Origin: an uncultured Microcaldota archaeon
Lineage (GTDB): Archaea; Micrarchaeota; Micrarchaeia; Micrarchaeales; Micrarchaeaceae
Length of the DNA: 10,338 nucleotides
Reading direction: 5' to 3'
NCBI GenBank assembly: GCA_903858385.1
Contig: CAIOIN010000108.1
Location: forward strand, 1-10,338
The notes below the pieces were generated by a model. That model was not told the origin of the DNA, did no database searches, and worked only from the letters and a program-made list of their open reading frames with translations. Of this stretch, positions 4,659-10,338 are shown piece after piece. Positions within the stretch are counted from its first letter, which is position 1. Each line of letters opens with the position of its first letter. The translations under genes were made by a program, and so were the position numbers.

Positions 4659-6284
4659 TCATTTGACGATTGACATGCTCTGCTCCCTAAGGAACTGTTG
4701 CAGATAGTGCTTGCTGCCCGTGCCTTTGCCCGTAAGACCGCTGCTTTTCCATCCCACGAAGGTGTGAAGACCGACTATCGCGCCAGTGGTCGCGCTGATC
4801 GCCCTGTTTACGTAAACGGTGCCTGCCTGTATCCTCTTCGAGAACTCCTTTATCTCGCGACTGTTGTTGCTGTAGAGCGCAGCGGTTAGACCGTATTCGA
4901 CGTCATTGGCCATGCTTATTGCCTCGTCGATGGTCTTGAAACTCTCTATCGTCACTATTGGAACGAAAAGCTCCTTGTGGACAAGCTCGCTCTCGTGCCT
5001 TACCTCGATTATCGTCGGCTCCACGTAGAAGCCGTTGAGGCCCGGCTTGACCGTGTTGCCGCCGTACAGGACTCGGCCGGTTGTCCTTGCCCGTTCTATC
5101 GATTCGGTGTAGCGCCTATGGGCGCTCTCGCTTATGAGCGGGCCCATGTAGACGTCCTTTTCCAAAGGATTGCCAATCTTCAGCACCCTGGCTTTCTCGA
5201 TGAGCTTGCTCACGAACAATTCTTTTATGGACTCGTGAACGTACACGCGCGAGGTGCAGCTGCACTTCTGCCCTGAAAAGCCGAATGCTGCGCTCGATAT
5301 ACCTGATGCTGCATCGTCAAGATTTGCATATTTTGATACTATGGCCGGGTTCTTGCCGCCCATCTCGACCACAAAGACCTTTTGCTTCCCCGAGCTGAAG
5401 GCACTTGATATCATGCCCATCCCCGTTGACTTGGAGCCGGTAAAGGCTATGCCCGCAACGCCGTCGTTTGATGCAAGCTCTTCGCCGATGATCGAACCCG
5501 GACCGGTGATATAGTTGAACACCCCGTCTGGCAGACCCGCCTGTTTGAGAAGCTCGTACATCTTCAATCCGGTGAACATGGACATGTTGTCTGTCGACGA
5601 TGGCTTGAAGACCACGGTGTTGCCTGTTATCATGGCTGCGGCGCTCATGCCCACCGAGATGGAGATGGGGAAGTTGAACGGAGCCAGCACACCGAACACG
5701 CCGTAGGGCTTCATCGATATCGTGACGCTCTCTGCCGCGGATGGCGCGCCCTGAAATCCAGAGGCGACTTTCGCCACGTCCTGTTTTGATGAAGTTTTTC
5801 TGGAGTAGCCCTTGTTTATCTCGATCTCGTTCGCATAGTACCGCATGAAGTCTATCGCTTCGTCTACCTCGCCGACCGACTCGTATCTTGATTTGCCGTT
5901 CTCGTAGCTCAGGATGGCCGATAGCCGGAACTTCTCTTTGGAAAAAAGGTCTGCAGCCTTCCTGAAGATGTTTGCTCTTTCCTTGTATCCGAGCTCGCTC
6001 CATGTGACGAACGCCTTCTGCGCCGCAGCTATCGCCTGTCTTGCATGCTCGCGATTGCCCTTCTGGAATTTCCCTATGATTAGGTCCGAATCTATCGGGG
6101 ATCTTTCGATAAGAGTCTCGTTCGAGTAGACCGCCTTGCCGTCCATGTACATCGGATGCGCAGATCCGAACTCTCTTTTTGCATCGTTGATTGCATGCTC
6201 GAACAGGCTGTCGAACTCCTGCTCCTTGCCAGAATCGGCGAACTTCTTGTAGGTGGACTCGTTCTCAAAGCGCGATGTTGGCAT
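4659..6284 (-). CDS. aldehyde dehydrogenase, 1-pyrroline-5-carboxylate dehydrogenase type
   Basis: NAD(P)-dependent aldehyde dehydrogenase of 541 residues. Catalytic features are all present: APFNFP with Asn204, VVFKPSS with Lys227 in the cofactor site, FTGS (281-284), VEMGGKNP with general base Glu307, and FSGQKCSCTSRV with nucleophile Cys341. GQKCS-x-(T/S)-SRVYV, VNRAISATTGAIVG (492-505) and the C-terminal YLQQFLREQS (527-536) resemble pyrroline-5-carboxylate dehydrogenases, which oxidise glutamate semialdehyde to glutamate in proline breakdown. The substrate call rests on these motifs only. Two segments depart from the consensus: ELFVPIV for EIFGPVL (438-444) and TFVGWK for PFGGWK (508-513). 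No proline dehydrogenase lies nearby. ATG at 6284 is the only start that keeps the full N-terminus. A GGGAG lies only 2 bases upstream, probably too close to act as a ribosome-binding site. Confidence 0.86.
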   Translation of the reverse strand: MPTSRFENESTYKKFADSGKEQEFDSLFEHAINDAKREFGSAHPMYMDGKAVYSNETLIERSPIDSDLIIGKFQKGNREHARQAIAAAQKAFVTWSELGYKERANIFRKAADLFSKEKFRLSAILSYENGKSRYESVGEVDEAIDFMRYYANEIEINKGYSRKTSSKQDVAKVASGFQGAPSAAESVTISMKPYGVFGVLAPFNFPISISVGMSAAAMITGNTVVFKPSSTDNMSMFTGLKMYELLKQAGLPDGVFNYITGPGSIIGEELASNDGVAGIAFTGSKSTGMGMISSAFSSGKQKVFVVEMGGKNPAIVSKYANLDDAASGISSAAFGFSGQKCSCTSRVYVHESIKELFVSKLIEKARVLKIGNPLEKDVYMGPLISESAHRRYTESIERARTTGRVLYGGNTVKPGLNGFYVEPTIIEVRHESELVHKELFVPIVTIESFKTIDEAISMANDVEYGLTAALYSNNSREIKEFSKRIQAGTVYVNRAISATTGAIVGLHTFVGWKSSGLTGKGTGSKHYLQQFLREQSMSIVK

Positions 6285-6308
6285 TCTCCCACGAAATAAA
6301 ATTAGAAC

Positions 6309-6318
6309 AATTTTTTAG
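6309..6318 (-). promoter_or_regulatory. candidate TATA box for the aldehyde dehydrogenase
   Basis: CTAAAAAATT on the minus strand, about 29 bases before the ATG, would give a nearly leaderless message. A second candidate, ATAAATA (6330-6336, minus), would give a leader of about 23 bases. I cannot choose between them. Confidence 0.4.
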
Positions 6319-6396
6319 CGCATTGAAAGTATTTATGCTATTTGGTCTATCGATCGGTCAAGTCATAATGTTACGGGTTGGAATTTGCAGTAGAAG

Positions 6397-6404
6397 ATTT
6401 AATA
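6397..6404 (+). promoter_or_regulatory. TATA box for the suf gene cluster
   Basis: ATTTAATA is centred 36 bases before the sufB ATG. It predicts a start near 6426 and a leader of about 10 bases that includes AGGG (6427-6430). The 152-base divergent region shared with the aldehyde dehydrogenase holds no gene, and no recognisable iron-regulator box was seen in it. Confidence 0.55.
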
Positions 6405-6436
6405 CGTTTGCAGACCATCTATAACAAGGGTAATTT

Positions 6437-7873
6437 ATGGCTGATGCGATGGTCGATGGCAAGGGCCGCGGCAAGGCCCCTTTGGTGCAGGACGCCGATT
6501 ACAAGAAGAGGTACGGCTTCAGCGATAAGTTCGAATACACCTTCAAGAGCAGGAAGGGCATCGACGAAGACATAGTGCGGGAGATATCGAAGATAAAGGG
6601 CGAACCCGACTGGATGCTTGAGAAGAGGCTGATGGGCTACAGCCAGTTCCAGCTAAAGCCTACGCCGACGTGGGGAGCTGACCTGAGCGGCATAGACTAC
6701 AATGACATCTATTACTACCTGGAGCCGACCGACAAGAAGAGCAGCAGCTGGGACAAGGTGCCTGAAGAGATAAAGAGGACGTTCGACAAGCTGGGAGTGC
6801 CGGAAGCGGAGAGGAAGTTCTTTGCCGGAGCAGAGGCGCAGTACGATTCCGAAGTAGTCTATTCGCACATTAAGGATGAGCTTGCGAAGGATGGGGTGAT
6901 CTTCGTGAGCACCGACGAGGCGGTTAAGCGCTATCCCGAGATGATAAAGAGGTATTTCGGCACCGTGATACCTTCAACGGACAACAAGTTCGCCGCGCTG
7001 AACACCGCGGTGTGGAGCGGCGGCACTTTCCTGTATGTGCCCAAGGGCGTGCGAGTGAAGATGCCCCTGCAGACTTATTTCAGGATAAACACCGAAAAGG
7101 CGGGGCAATTCGAGAGGACGCTGATAGTTGCGGATGAAGGTGCGGATGTGACTTTCATAGAGGGCTGCACTGCGCCGATATACATGAGCTCTTCTCTTCA
7201 TGCTGCAGTCGTGGAGATAATTGCAAAGAAGAATGCGCATGTGAGGTACGTGACGATACAGAACTGGTCGAAGAATGTCTACAATCTTGTGACGCAGAGG
7301 GCCTTCGCTCATGAGAACGCTTTTGTCGAGTGGCTCGACGCGAACATAGGCAGCAAGGTGAATATGAAATACCCCTCGATATACCTGAAGGAAAAGGGCG
7401 CGAGGGGCTCGGTGCTTTCAGTTGCAGTTGCAGGGCAGGATCAGGTGCAGGATAATGGAGGCAAGATATATCATCTGGCTCCCGAGACGACTTCTCAGAT
7501 AATATCGAAGAGCGTCTCGGCAGGCAACGGCATTACGACTTACAGGGGATTGCTGCACATAGACAAAAGCGCGGCAAAGGTAAAGTCGACAGTCAGGTGC
7601 GATGCGTTGCTGCTTGGTGAGGATTCAAAAACAAACACCTTCCCGTACATGGAAGCGTACAGTGAGGACGCGACGATCACGCATGAGGCAAGAACTGGAA
7701 AAATCGGGGATGAAGAGCTGTTTTATCTCATGTCCAGGGGGCTTAGCGAGCAAGAAGCGGTCACCGCGGTGATAATGGGGTTCATCGATCCGCTGGCTAG
7801 CGAACTGCCTTTAGAGTATTCCGTGGAGTTGAAGAGGTTGATAAAGCTGGACATGCCGAAATCGGTTGGTTGA
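6437..7873 (+). CDS. sufB: Fe-S cluster assembly scaffold SufB
   Basis: SufB is the scaffold subunit of the SufBC2D complex, where sulfide and iron are built into Fe-S clusters in the cytosol. At 478 residues it is full length. It has the N-terminal helical region (to about residue 130), the right-handed beta-helix core with GTFLYVPKGV (196-205), the IEGCTAP segment with Cys244, and the C-terminal family block STVRCDALL with Cys388. Cys388 corresponds to the essential E. coli Cys405, and THEARTGKIG follows with Glu417, matching the functional Glu434. The C-terminal FYLMSRGLSEQEA (429-441) is the usual SufB/SufD signature. ATG at 6437 has AGGG 6 bases upstream. It is the first gene of the cluster and its stop is 2 bases before the sufD ATG. 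Confidence 0.97.
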   Translation: MADAMVDGKGRGKAPLVQDADYKKRYGFSDKFEYTFKSRKGIDEDIVREISKIKGEPDWMLEKRLMGYSQFQLKPTPTWGADLSGIDYNDIYYYLEPTDKKSSSWDKVPEEIKRTFDKLGVPEAERKFFAGAEAQYDSEVVYSHIKDELAKDGVIFVSTDEAVKRYPEMIKRYFGTVIPSTDNKFAALNTAVWSGGTFLYVPKGVRVKMPLQTYFRINTEKAGQFERTLIVADEGADVTFIEGCTAPIYMSSSLHAAVVEIIAKKNAHVRYVTIQNWSKNVYNLVTQRAFAHENAFVEWLDANIGSKVNMKYPSIYLKEKGARGSVLSVAVAGQDQVQDNGGKIYHLAPETTSQIISKSVSAGNGITTYRGLLHIDKSAAKVKSTVRCDALLLGEDSKTNTFPYMEAYSEDATITHEARTGKIGDEELFYLMSRGLSEQEAVTAVIMGFIDPLASELPLEYSVELKRLIKLDMPKSVG

Positions 7874-7875
7874 CT

Positions 7876-9177
7876 ATGGTGGATTACAACAAGCTTAAAA
7901 AATACGCGATGGAGCAATACGGCAAGCTGCCGCAGGAAGGCAGCACGCTGTACTCCAACAATTTCGTGAACATACCTTTTGAATTGGAAAAATATTTGGG
8001 CGTTGAAGTCGGTGCGGTCGCAGAAAAAAGCGCGTTGAAAGCCATTCTGGCAGGGGACCTGAAAGATTTGGGGATAAAGTTTGATGCCGTGTTCGGAAGC
8101 GGCGCGTATTTCTTGAACAGCAGCAATTTCATGAAGATTAAGAGCGCTGCGGAGCTTTCTGATAACGATATCAAAAGGCGTATGCACGATAGCAGCGATG
8201 ATAAGTACATGGCATTCATAGACGCATACGCAAAGAGTTTTGTGTTCATCGACATTCCAGATGGAAAAACCGCTAAATTGAACCTGTTATTCTCGAATTC
8301 CGACACGCCGCTGAACGCGCAGATCATGATTAGCGTCGGTAAAGGCGCAAAGCTGGTCCTCTCCGAGCTTTACTGCTCGAGAACGGTTAGTGTCTCGTCC
8401 AATGGCGTTATACACGAGGTAAAAACTGGCGCTGACTCTGTTGTAGAGGTAAACAGTTTGCATAATGAGAACAAGACCACCGTGGTGCTGAATTTCTGCA
8501 AGGCAATAATCGGAGAAGGCGCTGCATTTGATTTCAATTCGCTGTACAACGGGGGATCGCATATCAGGGGCAGAACCATGGCAGAGGCAAAGGGGCGGGG
8601 AAGCAGGGTCAGGGTAAATGAGATCGTGCTTGGCTCAGGTGAACAAAAGTTTGACATGAGCGCCAAAATCACAAACTCGGAGGTGGGTACGGATGCCAGC
8701 CTGACATCGAAGGCGGTGCTTATGGATACTTCGCTTTGCATGCTGAAAGGATTTGCAAAGGTAAGTAAGGGCGCAACAAAATCCCGGTCTTATGTGCATC
8801 AGCGCGGGATGGCGCTCGACAAAGGCACGAGGATGTACGAGCTGCCGGACATGTCGGTAGACGAAAATGACGTGAAAGCGACACATTCGTCAGCAATGTC
8901 CCCGATTGATGCAGAGGCGATGTTCTACCTGATGTCGAAGGGCATTGATGGGAGGGAGGTAAGGAAGCTTATCGTGACCGGGTTCTTTGCAGACAGTCTT
9001 TCGATGATCGAAGATTGCGCTGCGAGGGAGATTGCAATGTCGCTCATACGCGAGAAGCTCAGGGACAAGACTTTTGGCAAGATCCCGAAGATTGATACTG
9101 CGGACATGTGGATTGCTGGCCACAGGCATTCAGGAGAGGATATGTTTAAAGGGCATTACAAATATGGGAAACAATAA
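7876..9177 (+). CDS. sufD: Fe-S cluster assembly protein SufD
   Basis: SufD is the SufB paralogue and partner in the SufBC2D complex, helping iron entry. The 433 residues have a divergent N-terminal half and the conserved C-terminal SufB/SufD domain: KGATKSRSYVHQRGMALDKG (298-317), LPDMSVDENDVKATHSS with His337, and DAEAMFYLMSKGIDGREV (345-362). His337 corresponds to the essential His of E. coli SufD. The residues after it are Ser-Ser, where Gly-Ala is usual. The protein ends in a short His- and aromatic-rich tail (WIAGHRHSG...GHYKYGKQ). It lacks the SufB acceptor Cys block, which separates it from SufB. ATG at 7876 is chosen; an in-frame TTG at 7870 overlapping the sufB stop would add two residues. 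Translation is probably coupled to sufB. Confidence 0.94.
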   Translation: MVDYNKLKKYAMEQYGKLPQEGSTLYSNNFVNIPFELEKYLGVEVGAVAEKSALKAILAGDLKDLGIKFDAVFGSGAYFLNSSNFMKIKSAAELSDNDIKRRMHDSSDDKYMAFIDAYAKSFVFIDIPDGKTAKLNLLFSNSDTPLNAQIMISVGKGAKLVLSELYCSRTVSVSSNGVIHEVKTGADSVVEVNSLHNENKTTVVLNFCKAIIGEGAAFDFNSLYNGGSHIRGRTMAEAKGRGSRVRVNEIVLGSGEQKFDMSAKITNSEVGTDASLTSKAVLMDTSLCMLKGFAKVSKGATKSRSYVHQRGMALDKGTRMYELPDMSVDENDVKATHSSAMSPIDAEAMFYLMSKGIDGREVRKLIVTGFFADSLSMIEDCAAREIAMSLIREKLRDKTFGKIPKIDTADMWIAGHRHSGEDMFKGHYKYGKQ

Positions 9178-9192
9178 TGCTTATATTGAGCA
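9178..9192 (+). promoter_or_regulatory. TATA-like element within an imperfect inverted repeat, before sufC
   Basis: The 74-base sufD-sufC gap is the only sizeable one in the cluster. It starts with TGCTTATATTGAGCA, whose outer four bases on each side are inverted copies and whose centre, TTATATT (9181-9187), resembles a TATA box. A transcript would begin near 9210. This could be a second, separately regulated promoter for sufC and sufS. Function is inferred. Confidence 0.35.
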
Positions 9193-9251
9193 CATTTCAA
9201 AAGGTATAGAGATGCATTTGCGTCGGATATTCTCGGCGTTTCGATGATCGA

Positions 9252-10016
9252 ATGAGCAAGGATGCGGTACTTGAAGTAAGGGATTTGCACGTCTTCCTAG
9301 ATGAAAAAGAGATAATAAAAGGCGTGAGTCTCAAGGTGAAGCAGGGCGAAACGCACGTCATAATGGGGCCGAACGGCTCCGGCAAGAGCACGCTTGCAAA
9401 AAGCATAATGGGTCACCCGAAGATCAAGGTGACGAAAGGAGACATTCTGCTTAACGAAAAGAGCATACTCGGACTTGGTCCGGATAAAAGGGCGAAGTTG
9501 GGTCTGTTCCTGGAATTCCAGAATCCTGTTGAAATTGACGGGGTCGGCTTCATAAATTTCTTGCACACCGCCAAGCAATCGCTGAGCGGAGGAGGCGTAA
9601 GCACGAAGGAGCTGATGACTGAGATAAAAGAGAGCATAGCAAACCTGAAGCTCAGCGAGGATTTCATAGGCAGGACCTTGAACCAGGGATTTTCAGGGGG
9701 CGAGAAGAAGAAGACCGAGGTGCTGCAGATGTCCGTGCTGAAGCCGAAGATAGCCATACTTGATGAGCCGGATTCAGGCCTCGACATCGATGCAGTGAAG
9801 GTCGTATCGGCTTGCATAAACAGGATTGCCGAATCGGAGCACATGGGATTGCTGCTGATAACGCACTACAGCAGGATATTGTCATACATGAAGCCGGATG
9901 TGGTGCACGTGATGGTAAACGGAAAGATAGTCGATGAAGGCGGAACCGAGCTCATAGAAAAGCTTGAGAAGTCCGGCTATGACTCTTATCTGAAAGCGGA
10001 TGGTGCAAAGAAATGA
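9252..10016 (+). CDS. sufC: Fe-S cluster assembly ATPase SufC
   Basis: SufC is the ABC-type ATPase that drives conformational change in SufBC2D; it is soluble and not a transporter. The 254 residues match the usual family length. Motifs in order: Walker A GPNGSGKS (39-46, Lys45), Q-loop EFQNPVEIDGV (88-98, Gln90), signature FSGGEKKK (147-154), Walker B AILDEPDSGLD (168-178, Glu172) and H-loop LLITHYSR (201-208, His205). The FSGGEKKK and EFQ-x-P-x-E-I signatures are specific to SufC among ABC ATPases. ATG at 9252 gives the expected N-terminus. No strong ribosome-binding site precedes it. The stop codon overlaps the sufS start by ATGA. Confidence 0.97.
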   Translation: MSKDAVLEVRDLHVFLDEKEIIKGVSLKVKQGETHVIMGPNGSGKSTLAKSIMGHPKIKVTKGDILLNEKSILGLGPDKRAKLGLFLEFQNPVEIDGVGFINFLHTAKQSLSGGGVSTKELMTEIKESIANLKLSEDFIGRTLNQGFSGGEKKKTEVLQMSVLKPKIAILDEPDSGLDIDAVKVVSACINRIAESEHMGLLLITHYSRILSYMKPDVVHVMVNGKIVDEGGTELIEKLEKSGYDSYLKADGAKK

Positions 10017-10338
10017 CTGTGAGAGCGTTCGATGTGGATAGGGTAAGGGCCGATTTCCCGATATTGAAAACGAAGATGAACGGCAAGCCGCTGGTGTATC
10101 TGGACAACGCTGCGACTTCGCAGAAGCCCTATTCCGTGATAGAGGCCATCGGCAATTATTACAGGACCTACAACGCAAATATCCACAGGGGGATATACAA
10201 GATCGCTGAGGAGGCGACCATCGCATACACGGATTCGAAGGTAAAGCTCGAGAAGTTCATAAACGCAAATTCGATGCAGGAGATTGTTTATACGAAGAAT
10301 GCCACCGATGCGATAAACCTCGTCTCGTTGAGCTGGGG
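10013..10338 (+). CDS. sufS: cysteine desulfurase SufS, N-terminal part (runs off the window)
   Basis: This is the start of a pyridoxal-phosphate cysteine desulfurase that takes sulfur from cysteine for the SufBCD scaffold. The 108 visible codons (plus 2 bases) carry SufS-type landmarks: FPIL (15-18), LVYLDNAATSQKP (27-39), NANIHRGIYKIAEEAT (54-69) and IVYTKNATDAINLV (91-104), a region that contacts the cofactor in the family. The catalytic Lys and Cys lie beyond the window. ATG at 10013 overlaps the sufC stop (ATGA), implying coupled translation. The reading frame stays open to position 10338. Confidence 0.95.
   Translation, partial: MTVRAFDVDRVRADFPILKTKMNGKPLVYLDNAATSQKPYSVIEAIGNYYRTYNANIHRGIYKIAEEATIAYTDSKVKLEKFINANSMQEIVYTKNATDAINLVSLSW

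Noticed and set aside
4264..4662. 132-codon reading frame starting at an ATGA overlap with the aldehyde dehydrogenase stop
   Set aside because: The overlap looks operon-like, but the translation is low-complexity, rich in His/Arg/Gln, and shadows the DUF192 gene, which has clear family motifs in another frame.
5317..6003. 228-codon minus-strand frame inside the aldehyde dehydrogenase
   Set aside because: It is an arginine-rich shadow frame of a gene with all catalytic motifs present.
1..10338. Mobile element, CRISPR array or defence/novel system
   Set aside because: No spaced identical repeats, transposase or integrase motifs, terminal inverted repeats or target duplications were seen; all protein genes except the small repeat protein belong to recognisable families.

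Overview
The window looks like chromosomal DNA of a small archaeon, most plausibly a DPANN/ARMAN-type lineage such as Micrarchaeota. The archaeal signals are the 23S rRNA sequence, TATA-box promoters with very short or absent leaders, a PAC2 proteasome-assembly chaperone, ATA/AGG-rich coding, and a tRNA-Leu whose length and fold imply an intron in the D arm. The lineage name is an inference from gene content and style; no marker was compared with a database.

Layout. Positions 1 to about 1912 are the 5' two-thirds of a 23S rRNA gene on the minus strand, cut by the window edge close to E. coli position 1926. Upstream of it lie a roughly 150-base leader with hairpins and a TATA promoter, but no 16S rRNA or tRNA-Ala, so the 23S gene appears to be transcribed alone. 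A divergent promoter drives an acetylglutamate-kinase-like amino acid kinase (2191-2997, plus). Converging on it are tRNA-Leu(UAA) (3007-3111, minus) and, 2 bases upstream of that tRNA, a PAC2-family gene (3114-3848, minus). A divergent control region then leads to a 74-residue basic protein made of two tandem copies of one motif (3991-4215, plus). This faces a DUF192 gene (4230-4604, minus), which follows a 1-pyrroline-5-carboxylate-dehydrogenase-like aldehyde dehydrogenase (4659-6284, minus).

From 6437 to the end is an iron-sulfur cluster assembly locus on the plus strand: sufB, sufD, sufC and the start of sufS, in that order. SufB, SufC and SufD form the scaffold/ATPase complex and SufS supplies sulfur from cysteine. 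sufB/sufD are 2 bases apart and sufC/sufS overlap by 4 bases, while a 74-base gap with its own TATA-like element separates sufD from sufC.

Most worth checking: the probable noncanonical intron in tRNA-Leu, the solitary 23S gene with an unusual base at the site equivalent to A1095 and a possible intron boundary at the window edge, the duplicated small protein, and a 13-base motif shared between promoter regions. I see no transposon, CRISPR array, defence island or gene cluster of clearly unknown function.
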